DNA of 64,000 nt. It comes from Hyphomonadaceae bacterium. Its GTDB lineage: Bacteria; Pseudomonadota; Alphaproteobacteria; Caulobacterales; Hyphomonadaceae. The notes beneath the pieces are model-generated. The model ran no database searches. It worked only from the letters and a program-made list of their open reading frames with translations, and had not been told where the DNA came from. Positions 44,149-54,493 of the stretch are shown piece by piece. The DNA is taken from NCBI GenBank assembly GCA_024742355.1, contig JANSYM010000005.1, positions 1 through 64,000 on the forward strand. Direction: 5' to 3'. A program made the translations under genes and the position numbers. Within the stretch, counting starts at the first letter, position 1. Each line of letters begins with the position of its first letter.

Positions 44149-44486
44149 GATTGTCTCCTTGGGCGCGGGTGAAATAACCCGTGTTCCATTCTGACGAATA
44201 AAGCCGGCGAAGACTGACGCGCCAACTGAAAAAAATACGCGCGAGGATTCGTTTTCAGCGTGTTTCAGCGCCGCCAGCACATCAGGTTTTGGCGCTAATC
44301 CCTTGCCAGTTATGCAGTTTGTTTGCCGCCTCGCGACTTCATTAAAAATGCTTCATTAACAGCGCTGTAGCTGAATTATCACACTCGCTTTTGTGTCGGC
44401 GGTCTAACAGGATTCAAATCACATTCTGGTCACATTTCAGGTCGATTTCGCCCCCGCGCCTGATGCGCAAACAGGAGAGTAAAAAA
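44149..44486. other. 338-base AT-rich divergent promoter region
   Basis: This gap between two divergent secreted-protein genes holds no credible reading frame. It is noticeably AT-rich and contains two CTTCATTA copies 14 bases apart (44337-44344, 44351-44358). TTAA at 44342 and 44356 resemble CtrA half-sites but are separated by 10, not 7, bases. An AGGAG ribosome site for the rightward gene is at its right end. Confidence 0.6.
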
Positions 44487-45026
44487 ATGAAAACGTTTCT
44501 TCCCGTCCTTACCCTTGCTGCAGCGATTGCAGTGTCGCCCGCAGCTCTGGCAGAAGGCTGGTATGCGGATGGCGGTTACACGCACGTGACGACCGATGTC
44601 GACACGGGCGCTGGCTCTGCTGACATTGATCTCGGCGCGATTTCTGGTCGCGTCGGATATGACATCAATCCAAACTTCGCCGTTGAAGGCGAACTGGCTT
44701 TTGGTGTGAATGATGAAAGTGCCACGCAAGGCGCGGTCACTGCATCACTCGGCCTGAACTATCTGGTCGGCGCCTACGGCAAGGCGCAAATTCCGGTTGC
44801 TGAAAACATCAACCTTTTTGCCCGTGCCGGGATCGTCAATGCCGAGATCGAAGCCGAAGTGACCGGTCTTGGGTCTGCCTCTGACAGCGAAACCGGTGCC
44901 GGTTACGGCGTTGGCGGCACGGTCGACGTGGCTGAAAACATCTACATTCGCGGCGACTATACGCGCTACGATATTGAAGATGTTGAGGCCGATGCCTTCA
45001 CCATTGGCGTTGGCGTGAAATTCTAG
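44487..45026 (+). CDS. Outer membrane beta-barrel protein, OmpW/opacity-like
   Basis: The ATG at 44487 follows AGGAG. The 179-residue product has a signal peptide (cleaved after ALA, about residue 22), then eight predicted beta-strands of the small-barrel type: WYADGGYTHV, GRVGYDINPNFAVEGELAFG, YGKAQIPVAENINLFARAG. It ends in Phe (FTIGVGVKF), as outer-membrane proteins need for BAM recognition. Such barrels are often abundant and stress-inducible. A good terminator follows. Confidence 0.9.
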   Translation: MKTFLPVLTLAAAIAVSPAALAEGWYADGGYTHVTTDVDTGAGSADIDLGAISGRVGYDINPNFAVEGELAFGVNDESATQGAVTASLGLNYLVGAYGKAQIPVAENINLFARAGIVNAEIEAEVTGLGSASDSETGAGYGVGGTVDVAENIYIRGDYTRYDIEDVEADAFTIGVGVKF

Positions 45027-45052
45027 TCTCGCCATCTCTTCGAAGACGGATC

Positions 45053-45087
45053 ACCCCCGCGTCAGAACGGCGTGGGGGTTTTCTTTT
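45053..45087 (+). terminator. Intrinsic terminator of the barrel gene
   Basis: ACCCCCGCG (45053-45061) and CGTGGGGGT (45071-45079) pair over 9 positions, one of them G-T, followed by TTTTCTTTT. It ends 27 bases past the barrel gene stop and just before the convergent gene. Confidence 0.85.
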
Positions 45088-45105
45088 GCGGCATCGATCG
45101 CCCTG

Positions 45106-45579
45106 TTAAGACGCGCAATTTCCCGACCACTGGATATTCATCGCATAGACATCGCGACCGGGCAGATTGTAATCGATCAGGATCGGCTTGTCCGCCGCCG
45201 CCGCACGTTCCAGCGTGGTCAGGACGCGGTCCCAGCGATTGGTCTCACCTGTACTCGCAATCGGCACCGGCGCACCATCCGGAATATGGCGGATGGCATC
45301 GGCCTCAAAGTTGAAGCGCTGATTGCCAGATGACGTGTTCAGCACGAACATGGTCGCGATCCGGCTGAGGCCCTGAATATTATAGACCTGATGCTGCACA
45401 CAGCCGACAGCGCGCGCGGTCCGGGCCCGGACGAGGTCGTCGAGCACCGGCTGTTTGCCCGTCGGCACCTGGATTTCCTGCGGCAGCTCAACCTGCGGCA
45501 ATTGTTGCGGAATGTCCTGCGCCGCCGCAGCGCCGCTCGCGCTCAGAGCGGCGATGGCCAATAGTTTGAGTTTCATCAT
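45106..45579 (-). CDS. Secreted hypothetical protein
   Basis: The 157-residue product has a signal peptide (MMKLKLLAIAALSASGAAAAQ) followed by a Pro/Gln-rich linker (about 22-45) and a compact part with two cysteines (VGCVQHQVYN and SGNCAS), perhaps a disulfide. The C-terminal KPILIDYNLPGRDVYAMNIQW shows alternating strands. No family is recognised. It lies downstream of the porin-like gene's terminator, convergent with it, and looks like an independent transcript. Confidence 0.75.
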   Translation of the reverse strand: MMKLKLLAIAALSASGAAAAQDIPQQLPQVELPQEIQVPTGKQPVLDDLVRARTARAVGCVQHQVYNIQGLSRIATMFVLNTSSGNQRFNFEADAIRHIPDGAPVPIASTGETNRWDRVLTTLERAAAADKPILIDYNLPGRDVYAMNIQWSGNCAS

Positions 45580-45733
45580 GCGTCCCTTTCCCTGCGCCCC
45601 CCAGCGCGGGGCGAGTGTAGGACGAAGGCGGGATGGGGTCCAGGTTGGGGGGCGTGGGCGAGGCGCGTGGCAAAAGAGTCAAGCCGTGGGGAGCGCTAGA
45701 GGAGATGGCGGGAGAGATGGCTGGGAGCGCCCC

Positions 45734-48190
<2,457 letters not shown>

Positions 48191-48194
<4 letters not shown>

Positions 48195-48616
48195 GCGCCC
48201 TTCCTCGAATGATAGGTGAGCGCCATGGCGATGCAGTGTTGCAGCGGTGCGCGGGGCAGGTCGGTGTCGGTTGGAATGGAAATCTCGCGATTGCCGACAA
48301 AGGTCAGCTCATCGCCATAGCGCTGGCGCCAGGCGTCGACGAGGCTGGTCTGGCAATGCACGAACAGGCGGATCGCGCCGCCATCCGCATCCCAGCCAAG
48401 GCGGATCGTGGTGCCGCTTTTGCTCTGCGCAGTGAGATAGGCGGGCTGGCCCCATTTCAGCGTTTCGGTGAGCGGGCCGACCTCTGGCAGGCTGGCAGCG
48501 GTCTCGAAAATCAGCGCACGCAATGCAGCCGCGGACGCACGAGCAGCGCGCGGGCACGCGTCCAGAGCGGCGGCCACGTCGGGCGGTGGGGATGGCAATG
48601 CGGCGATCGTCGCCAA
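48191..48616 (-). CDS. DUF1801 family protein, first gene after the TPP riboswitch
   Basis: The 141-residue protein starts at TTG (48616), with GGAG about 7 bases upstream at the riboswitch edge; no in-frame ATG is available nearby. GPLTETLKWGQPAYLTAQSKSG and SGTTIRLGW are typical of DUF1801/YdhG-like proteins (fold related to frataxin and iron-chaperone-like proteins). Function unknown. Its 3' end overlaps the next gene by 4 bases. It is the first gene of the thiC operon. Confidence 0.85.
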
Positions 48617-48625
48617 GAGCGTTCT

Positions 48626-48728
48626 CCGTTCCTACGCCGGTTCGCTGGATTGCTAGCCGGATCAGGTTCTAAGGGTGCTCACTCGGCAGACAGAGTGATC
48701 TCAGCGCTTCCTGACGCGCCCCTCGGAT
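48626..48728 (-). promoter_or_regulatory. TPP riboswitch (THI element)
   Basis: On the minus strand the conserved words occur in order: GAGGGG, CTGAGA (48704-48699), ACCCTT, GAACCTGATC (48669-48660), GGCTAGCA (48658-48651) and CGTAGGAA (48636-48629). This is the thiamine-pyrophosphate aptamer. The GGAG ribosome site and TTG start of the DUF1801 gene lie directly after it, so TPP binding probably blocks translation of that gene and the downstream ones through coupling. Confidence 0.97.
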
Positions 48729-48785
48729 GCGGGCAACTTAGGCTGCGCAAGCGTTTTTGGCTAGCCGATTATTTTGGTGCCTGGT

Positions 48786-49274
48786 TCACAAAAACCCGGG
48801 CGCACCGAGACACGCTTTCCAGCCAATCACGGCAAACCAATGTAACAAGATCGGCGGCCACAAGGATCGTGTCCTTAATGCCAGAAATGTCGTTGCAATC
48901 CCAAGAAGAGCGGCGATAAACAGAAAGCGAAAATCCAGGAACACGTCAGCCGCTTGCGGCATGAACGTGTGGGCATTGATCGGATGCCAGGCTACGAACG
49001 CGGCCAATGAAACGGCAATCGCAACGCGTGAAACAGCACCGGATTTTTTTTGAAGCCACAGCAAGGGCCCCCTGAATACCAGCTCTTCAAACACAGCGGG
49101 CAAGAAGAAGGCGATCAGCGCCACCCTGAGCAACTCAGCGGGCACTGGCATTTCAGAGAACACGAACAGTCCAGTCGCCAGGCCAAATCCCGCACTGATC
49201 GCTGAAAACGCGATGATGCAGACGAGCGCAAGACGCCAGTCACTCAACCCGGGTATGCGCCAGACAAACATCAT
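48786..49274 (-). CDS. CPBP intramembrane metalloprotease (CAAX family)
   Basis: The 162-residue inner-membrane protein has five to six helices. The EEExxR-type motif reads FEELVFRG (about 61-68) and the later metal ligands are His (WHPINAH) and His (LLHWF). Relatives cleave prenylated or bacteriocin-like substrates, others have unknown substrates. The gene overlaps the TetR gene by 4 bases (ATGA), so it is translated after it. A second CPBP gene lies on the other side of tetR. Confidence 0.85.
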   Translation of the reverse strand: MMFVWRIPGLSDWRLALVCIIAFSAISAGFGLATGLFVFSEMPVPAELLRVALIAFFLPAVFEELVFRGPLLWLQKKSGAVSRVAIAVSLAAFVAWHPINAHTFMPQAADVFLDFRFLFIAALLGIATTFLALRTRSLWPPILLHWFAVIGWKACLGAPGFL

Positions 49275-49948
49275 GTTGCGTCCTGTTTGAGCGGCCGCGA
49301 CAGATAGGCATACACCATATCCGTCGCTTCCCGGATCAGTGTGTCATCATCCAGCTGGGCCGCTTCGAGCAGCGTGTCCTGCGGCATCAGGGCAGAGCGA
49401 AGGAAGATGGTGTTGAAAAAGAAACCAAGTATGCGGGTGGCGAGGTCCGCGTCGGTGACGGTGATCTCATCCGCATAGGCCGTGAAAAGCCCACCAATCG
49501 GCTCGAAACTGCGCACCACAAGCGCCTGCCAGTCCTCGTCACCCATGTCAGGGTTCAGGCGCGTATACGTATACACCGCGCGCAGGATGTGGCCATTCTC
49601 CCTGGTCTGTCGGTGCACCGATTTCACCGCTTCGAACAGGGCTGTCCGCAAGGATCCGAGCGCGGCCAGGGCGGCGGCGGAATCCTGGGTTTCTGCAATC
49701 TCCAGCTGCGCCTCGACCTGCTCACGCCAGTAAACCAAAAGCGCTTCCAGAAACGCGTTCTTGTCCTTGAAATGTGAATAGACCGACCCGACCGCGACGC
49801 CCGCTTCCCGGGCAATATCCTGCACCGAGATCATCTCGAATTCCGCCGTTCGCAGCAGGCGTTCCAAAGCTTCGATCAGCTTGCGCCGCGTGCGAAGGGC
49901 GCGCGCCTGCTTGGGTCTCTCAGGCGATGCAGGGGTTGGTTTGGGCAT
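49271..49948 (-). CDS. TetR family transcriptional regulator
   Basis: The ATG giving MPKPTPASPERPKQ is preferred. The 225-residue regulator has the helix-turn-helix at about 30-70 (MISVQDIAREAGVAVGSVYSHFKDKNAFLEALL) and a ligand-binding C-terminal domain. It is divergent from one CPBP protease gene and overlaps another. The palindrome in the 81-base gap is its likely operator. The inducer is unknown. Confidence 0.93.
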   Translation of the reverse strand: MPKPTPASPERPKQARALRTRRKLIEALERLLRTAEFEMISVQDIAREAGVAVGSVYSHFKDKNAFLEALLVYWREQVEAQLEIAETQDSAAALAALGSLRTALFEAVKSVHRQTRENGHILRAVYTYTRLNPDMGDEDWQALVVRSFEPIGGLFTAYADEITVTDADLATRILGFFFNTIFLRSALMPQDTLLEAAQLDDDTLIREATDMVYAYLSRPLKQDAT

Positions 49949-49958
49949 GGTTTTTCCG

Positions 49959-49986
49959 AAATTGAACTTGAATTCATATTCAATTT
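49959..49986. promoter_or_regulatory. Palindrome, candidate TetR operator
   Basis: AAATTGAA (49959-49966) and TTCAATTT (49979-49986) form 8-bp arms around a 12-base centre, itself partly palindromic (TTGAATTCATATTCAA). It lies between the divergent tetR and CPBP genes, which fits repression of both by TetR. Confidence 0.6.
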
Positions 49987-50029
49987 TAGTATATGTCATT
50001 CCATAAGTGAAGTCGTATCGGAGCAAAAA

Positions 50030-50758
50030 ATGCCATTTCTCAGCGCTGAAAGCCTATCTCTTGTGGATAGTTTCATGCTGGCCGTGATTGTCGTCGGCCT
50101 GCCCTTGGAAACGCTGCTCAATCTCAGGAAAACGAGGTCCGACCTGGCCTCCGGTGCGCCCGGTGTGCGGGTCAAACATTATACCAGCACGATCATGCTG
50201 CTCTGGGGCCTCGGATTGCCTATCCTCGTTCTCTGGGCGGTGAGTGGGCGTGATTGGGGCGCGCTTGGATTTCAGATCGAGACAGGTCTGATGCCGCTCA
50301 GCGGATGGCTGCTGGCGGCGCTGGTGATGGCCTATTTTATCTATCAATTCCTGCTGGTCTCCGCGTCGGAGAAGGTTCGTGAGCAAATCCGCGAAAGCCT
50401 GTCCACCGATGCAGTGATGTCCGGGTTTATGCCGCAAACACCTGAAGAGCGGCACTTGTATAATCTGCTCAGCATGACCGCCGGGATCAACGAGGAAATC
50501 ATCTTTCGCGGGTTTCTGATCTGGGCCTTCGGGCTCTATCTGCCGCTCTGGGCGGCGGCGCTCGCTTCGCTCGTCGTGTTTACTGCGCTGCATCTCTATC
50601 AGGGCTTCAAGAATCTGCCCGGCGTGTTCCTTATCGGTGCCGCGGTTACCCTGATCTTCGTCCTGTCCGGATCGATCTGGCCAGCGATTGCGGTGCACAT
50701 CTTTGTCGACATTCTGAATGGGCGGACCATCACCAAGGCCCGCGCCCTCCCGGCCTGA
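50030..50758 (+). CDS. CPBP intramembrane metalloprotease
   Basis: The 242-residue inner-membrane protein has about seven helices. GINEEIIFRGFLIW (about 152-165) carries the Glu-Glu-x-x-x-Arg motif, and His residues in FTALHLYQG and AVHIFVDIL are the other metal-ligand positions. This is the intact CPBP/CAAX signature, and the enzyme is probably an active membrane protease or amino-terminal processing enzyme. It is the divergent partner of tetR and its operator. Confidence 0.9.
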   Translation: MPFLSAESLSLVDSFMLAVIVVGLPLETLLNLRKTRSDLASGAPGVRVKHYTSTIMLLWGLGLPILVLWAVSGRDWGALGFQIETGLMPLSGWLLAALVMAYFIYQFLLVSASEKVREQIRESLSTDAVMSGFMPQTPEERHLYNLLSMTAGINEEIIFRGFLIWAFGLYLPLWAAALASLVVFTALHLYQGFKNLPGVFLIGAAVTLIFVLSGSIWPAIAVHIFVDILNGRTITKARALPA

Positions 50759-50778
50759 ACAGCGATTTGAGAGCACGC

Positions 50779-50819
50779 TTGACGCCGCCTGATTCATAAT
50801 ATAACCATTCGGTTATGAA
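50779..50819 (+). promoter_or_regulatory. Promoter/operator overlapping the arsR start codon
   Basis: TTGACG (50779-50784) and TATAAC (50800-50805) are separated by 15 bases. ATAACC (50801-50806) and GGTTAT (50811-50816) form a palindrome, as do TTCATAA (50793-50799) and TTATGAA (50813-50819). The arsR ATG at 50815 is inside, leaving almost no leader and no ribosome site. ArsR autorepression is likely. Confidence 0.6.
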
Positions 50820-51183
50820 TATAGGAATTGCAACGCAACCAAGCACAAATCTCGACGCCGTCTTTGCCGCGCTCGCGGACCCGACGCGGCGAGCCATCCT
50901 GGCGCAATTGTCGGCCGGCGAGGCGTCCGTGAACGAAATCGCATCGCCGTTCGAGATGAGTCAGCCGGCGGTGTCGAAACATCTGAAAGTGCTGGAACGT
51001 GCGGGCCTCGTCACCCGCGCGGTCGACCAACAGCGCCGCCCGGCCCGCCTCAACGCTGCACCGATGAAGGACGCGGTCGCCTGGCTCGAGGAATTCCGCG
51101 AATTCTGGGCGGGCAGCTTTGATAATTTGGATGTGCTGCTGGCTGATCTGCAACGCGATAAACCGGGAGGGAGCAATGAGTGA
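50815..51183 (+). CDS. ArsR family regulator (SdpR-like group)
   Basis: The 122-residue winged-helix repressor has LDAVFAALADPTRRAILAQLSAGEASVNEIASPFEMSQPAVSKHLKVLE (about 13-62), the non-metal group that often heads AHSA1 operons. No Cys metal site is present. Its start codon lies in the palindromic operator. The stop overlaps the next gene by 8 bases. It probably represses itself and the two AHSA1 genes downstream; the signal is unknown. Confidence 0.92.
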   Translation: MNIGIATQPSTNLDAVFAALADPTRRAILAQLSAGEASVNEIASPFEMSQPAVSKHLKVLERAGLVTRAVDQQRRPARLNAAPMKDAVAWLEEFREFWAGSFDNLDVLLADLQRDKPGGSNE

Positions 51184-51694
51184 GGTCCAGGAGTTCAAAA
51201 TGGAACGCGTCTTCCGCGCGCCGATCGAGCTGGTCTGGCAGGCTTGGACCGACCCGGTGCTTATGGACCAGTGGTTTGGTCCGAAAGGATGCGAGACACA
51301 GATACTCGACTTCACCCTGGCCCCTGGCGGCACGTCGTTCTACCAGATGCGGTTCGGCGATGCGCCACCCATGTATGGCAAGTATTTCTACGAAACGATC
51401 GAAGAGCCGAACTACCTGAGTTGGCGCCACGGATTTGCGGATGCCGAAGGAAATCTCATCCGCCATCCCGCAAATCCAGACTGGCCCGAAATATTGCGCT
51501 GTGAAGTCTGGTTCGCTGCCGCGTCCGACACAGAAACAAGAATGGTCTTCCTATGGACCCCGGTTGACGCCAATGAGGCCGAGCGTGCCTCCTTCGAGGC
51601 TGGCCGCGCCGGTGCGCTGGGTGGTTGGACCAACTCATTCGACCAACTCGACGATTTACTCGACACAATCAAACAAGAAGGAACCCGGCAATGA
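51176..51694 (+). CDS. AHSA1/SRPBCC domain protein, first copy
   Basis: The 172-residue protein has the START-like helix-grip fold of the AHSA1 group: MERVFRAPIELVWQAWTDPVLMDQWFGPKG, then a sandwich of strands and a C-terminal helix (GWTNSFDQLDDLLDTI). GGGAGGGAGCA precedes the ATG, which lies inside the arsR end. A hydrophobic cavity for a lipid-like ligand is likely; no enzyme activity is known. It overlaps the second copy by 4 bases. Confidence 0.93.
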   Translation: MSEVQEFKMERVFRAPIELVWQAWTDPVLMDQWFGPKGCETQILDFTLAPGGTSFYQMRFGDAPPMYGKYFYETIEEPNYLSWRHGFADAEGNLIRHPANPDWPEILRCEVWFAAASDTETRMVFLWTPVDANEAERASFEAGRAGALGGWTNSFDQLDDLLDTIKQEGTRQ

Positions 51695-52185
51695 GTGATT
51701 TGCCTGTCTTTGTCATGGAGCGCGAATTCGAAGCCCCGCGCGAACTCGTCTGGAAGACCTGGACCGAGGCCGAGCATCTCGCCCACTGGTATGGCCCCGG
51801 CGTCGAGACCGTGATCCATGAGCTCAACGTCACGCCCGGCGGAGTCTGGCTGAATGAAATGCGGATGAGCGAACGGTCGGGGTATTCGAAATCGGTCTAT
51901 ACGGAAGTCTCAGCGCCAGAGCGGCTGGTCATGCTGATGTCGAACACAGATGCCGACTGGAACCTCGCCTCCAATCCGATGATGCCGGACTGGCCCGCCA
52001 CGCTGCTCACCGTCGTCACCTTCGAAGACCTGGGCGGGCGCACCAGGATGCGACTGGAATGGTCGCCGCACGAGGCGAGCGCGGCCGAAATTGCCTGTTT
52101 CGCAAATGCCGTCGACAATCTCGGCAAAGGCTGGGGCGCGGGCATGGAGCTGCTGGCGCAATTGCTCGCCGATCTGCAAGCCTGA
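51691..52185 (+). CDS. AHSA1/SRPBCC domain protein, second copy
   Basis: The 164-residue protein has the same fold as its neighbour: EFEAPRELVWKTWTEAEHLAHWYGPG at the N terminus and GKGWGAGMELLAQLLADL at the C terminus. It starts in the last codons of the first copy (ATGA). The two differ enough (FGPKG versus YGPGV) to suggest an old duplication. Together with arsR this makes a three-gene operon; function unknown. Confidence 0.93.
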   Translation: MSDLPVFVMEREFEAPRELVWKTWTEAEHLAHWYGPGVETVIHELNVTPGGVWLNEMRMSERSGYSKSVYTEVSAPERLVMLMSNTDADWNLASNPMMPDWPATLLTVVTFEDLGGRTRMRLEWSPHEASAAEIACFANAVDNLGKGWGAGMELLAQLLADLQA

Positions 52186-52188
52186 TGC

Positions 52189-52215
52189 GTTAACAGACGC
52201 CGCAGCGCTGTTAAC
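52189..52215. other. Perfect 8-bp inverted repeat after the AHSA1 operon
   Basis: GTTAACAG (52189-52196) and CTGTTAAC (52208-52215) flank an 11-base GC-rich centre. It lies 3 bases past the AHSA1 stop and 58 bases before the next gene. It has no T-tract, so it may be a regulator site (it contains TTAAC half-sites) or a transcript end. Confidence 0.45.
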
Positions 52216-52272
52216 CAAATCCTGACCACTCGAGACGAGATTGCCAGCAAAGCGATTCTTGAATTCTCGGAG

Positions 52273-53103
52273 ATGGACATGGCAGACGGAATGGCGCTCG
52301 CGGCGGATGCCGCTGATGTGAAGCCGGCAAAGCGCGCGAAAGCGAAAACCAAACGCCGCAAGGTGAAAGTGGATTTCTGGGCCACCGATCTCAACACGGC
52401 TGAACTCGGCATCATGAAGCGCACGCAGAACGAGGCGGCTTCAGACCAGTTCACCAAGGATATGGAGCTCTATGGCCAGACCGTGATTGACGGCAAACGC
52501 CAGGGCCTGATCGGCTATCGTCAGGAGCTCTGGGATGGCAGCGAGGGATTTGAGCGCCGCCTGGTCATCAAGCTCTTCTCTGAAACCCTGTCATGGCGGG
52601 GCACAGCCGAGATGCTGCTCGGCCGGTCGACACAGCTGACCCTGGCGGCAGGTGGCCGCCCGGTTCAGTCCTTTGCCATCAACCTGGCGCGTCACAAGCA
52701 GCTGATCCAGCTTGAACGTTCGGCCATGCACTGGCCCTTCCAGCCGGAGAAATTCAGTTTCTTCATCCAGGGCAAGACGCGGTCGGAATTCTACACCATT
52801 CGCCGCCACTGGTTCGGCCTCGGCGCCGATTACAGCATCTACAACCAGAAGGGCCGCAAGATCGGCAAACTCGATCACCAACTGGTCAATCTCGGCGGCG
52901 CCTGGATGGTGCGGATCGATCCTGAATATCAGGATCGCAAACTTGAGGCCGTACTGGAAATGTTTTGCGCGGTGCTGAAATTCAATCGCGCCGGACGCAA
53001 ACATGTCCGCGCTATGGCTGAGCAGGTGTTCCGGGGGAAGGTTGAGCCGGATCTCGATCATGATGAGGAAGCTCTGTACCTGAATCCGCGCTCACGGAAC
53101 TAA
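52273..53103 (+). CDS. LURP-one/Tubby C-like protein (tentative)
   Basis: The 276-residue cytosolic protein has a Lys/Arg-rich N-terminal segment (PAKRAKAKTKRRKVKV) and then a beta-rich domain. FYTIRRHWFGLGADYSIYNQKGRKIGKLDHQLVNLGGAWMV (split here in two halves at 165-205) has the repeat pattern of LURP-one/Tubby-like beta-barrels, which bind phospholipids in eukaryotes. The assignment is tentative. The last 92 bases overlap the convergent methyltransferase gene. Confidence 0.65.
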   Translation: MDMADGMALAADAADVKPAKRAKAKTKRRKVKVDFWATDLNTAELGIMKRTQNEAASDQFTKDMELYGQTVIDGKRQGLIGYRQELWDGSEGFERRLVIKLFSETLSWRGTAEMLLGRSTQLTLAAGGRPVQSFAINLARHKQLIQLERSAMHWPFQPEKFSFFIQGKTRSEFYTIRRHWFGLGADYSIYNQKGRKIGKLDHQLVNLGGAWMVRIDPEYQDRKLEAVLEMFCAVLKFNRAGRKHVRAMAEQVFRGKVEPDLDHDEEALYLNPRSRN

Positions 53104-53761
53104 GCGGCTTCTGCAGCACCACGCAGGATTGGCGATAAGGCCAGATCATCCAGTAGAATTTTTTCATCGACCGCTTCCACTTGGTCCAGCCGAGGAACGG
53201 GAAGGGCAGACGCACGAGCTGTCGATAGATGATCCAGGGACGCTTTCTGAGATTGTCCCGGTAGGACCCAGTGTCGATGATTTGCGAAGCGAGTACCTCA
53301 ACCGGGGCGTCAATCAACGCACAGATCTCGTCCGGGCTCGGCCGGAACATGGTGTCGATGGGATCACGGTGATGCGGATAACTTTTCGGCACCGTGATCA
53401 CCAGCCGGCCGCCAGGCGGAAGCAGCGCGTAGCAGCGACTGGCAAATTCCGCCGGATCAAGCACATGCTCGAGCACATTGTTGCAGAAGATCGTGCGCGG
53501 CGCCGTCGCTTTTATCTGATCAAATCCGTCCTCCTCCAGCAGATTGGCTGAAATATCGATTCCTTCGCCTTCCTGCAGATCGGAATAGATGATGGACACG
53601 CCGCGCGCCAGCAGCGGCGCGAACAGATCGTCATGGATGTAGGGTTTTTCCGTGGTGCGAAACGCCAGCGTCTGGCTGCCTATGTCCAGAATCGGCGACA
53701 AGTCCTCCGGCGGAAATGCGCGCAGGGTCGATTCGATCCATTTCGCTTCGGCTTCTTGCAT
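53012..53761 (-). CDS. Class I SAM-dependent methyltransferase
   Basis: The 249-residue protein has a methyltransferase fold: ILDIGSQTLAF as motif I, IFCNNVLEHVLDPAEFASRCYALLPPGGRLVITVP (split: CNNVLEHVLD and LLPPGGRLVITVP) as the post-motif-III regions. The last 25 residues (after RQSCVVLQKPL) are Pro/Ser-rich and probably dispensable. The target is unknown; the related genes often methylate lipids or small metabolites. It overlaps the convergent gene for 92 bases, longer than usual in this window. Confidence 0.85.
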   Translation of the reverse strand: MQEAEAKWIESTLRAFPPEDLSPILDIGSQTLAFRTTEKPYIHDDLFAPLLARGVSIIYSDLQEGEGIDISANLLEEDGFDQIKATAPRTIFCNNVLEHVLDPAEFASRCYALLPPGGRLVITVPKSYPHHRDPIDTMFRPSPDEICALIDAPVEVLASQIIDTGSYRDNLRKRPWIIYRQLVRLPFPFLGWTKWKRSMKKFYWMIWPYRQSCVVLQKPLSSVSADSGTELPHHDRDPAQPSPGTPAQP

Positions 53762-53873
53762 CCAATATTCCCCTGCCCCTCTGATGAGAGCATTACAGGT
53801 CTGGCGATACCATTTCGCTGGGCCTTACCCAAGAGCGTAGCTGGGTTTTGAAACCCTCGGACAGGAGGTTTGG

Positions 53874-54206
53874 CTATAAAAGCGCGCCCTGGACAGGCTT
53901 GGTCCAGCCGACATGGATCGTGCCGCCCGCATCGATCACAGGACGCTTGATCAGCGTCGGATGGTCGGTGAGCAGCGCTTGCGGATCACGCGCCCGCTCG
54001 GCATCTGACAGATTGCGCCAGGTCGTTGAGCGCCGGTTGATCAGCACATCCGCGCCGGCCGCTTGGAGCCATCCCGGCAGCAGCGTTTCAAGATCAGCCT
54101 CTGCGCGAATGTCGACGAATTGAACCGCAGAGCCCGCAGTATCGAGCGCCTTCAGCGCTTTCTTGCACGTGTCGCAATTTTTCAGGCCGAACAGGGTGAG
54201 GGACAT
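53874..54206 (-). CDS. ArsC/Spx family thioredoxin-fold reductase
   Basis: The 110-residue protein has the glutaredoxin-like ArsC fold: LFGLKNCDTCKKALKAL with Cys11 and Cys14, then LINRRSTTWRNL with the conserved arginines. It resembles YffB more than the arsenate reductases, so a redox or Spx-like role is likely rather than arsenic resistance. No ars operon is present here. Confidence 0.9.
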   Translation of the reverse strand: MSLTLFGLKNCDTCKKALKALDTAGSAVQFVDIRAEADLETLLPGWLQAAGADVLINRRSTTWRNLSDAERARDPQALLTDHPTLIKRPVIDAGGTIHVGWTKPVQGALL

Positions 54207-54226
54207 GCAGGCTCCGTCAATCAGGT

Positions 54227-54466
54227 CTAGGTCTTGTCGTCGACATAGACCTCGCCATCGAGATCGTCGAGCTTTGTCTGCAAGTGCGCGCGGACATCCT
54301 GCACCGCCTGGTTATAGATGCCGGGTCCGAGTGTGGTCAGCATCAGGTCGAGGACTTGTTCGGCGCGAAACTCCGACAGTGTTTCATCAAACTCGGCTGC
54401 AAACAGGGTTTGCAATTGGCCGACGAGGCGCTCGCGCCGGTCCGGCGCCAAAGTGATCTGTTTCAT
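54227..54466 (-). CDS. DUF2164 family protein
   Basis: The 79-residue protein is mostly helical. The block AEQVLDLMLTTLGPGIYNQAVQDVRAHLQ is typical of DUF2164. It is soluble with no signal peptide. Function is unknown. It lies 20 bases upstream of the ArsC-like gene on the same strand, and the two may share a transcript with the MBL-fold gene (27 bases further upstream). Confidence 0.9.
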   Translation of the reverse strand: MKQITLAPDRRERLVGQLQTLFAAEFDETLSEFRAEQVLDLMLTTLGPGIYNQAVQDVRAHLQTKLDDLDGEVYVDDKT

Positions 54467-54493
54467 GATGTTCAGCGCTCCAAAATCGCCTGC

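Noticed and set aside
44337-44360. Possible CtrA site between the divergent secreted-protein genes
   Set aside because: The two TTAA words are separated by 10 bases instead of 7.
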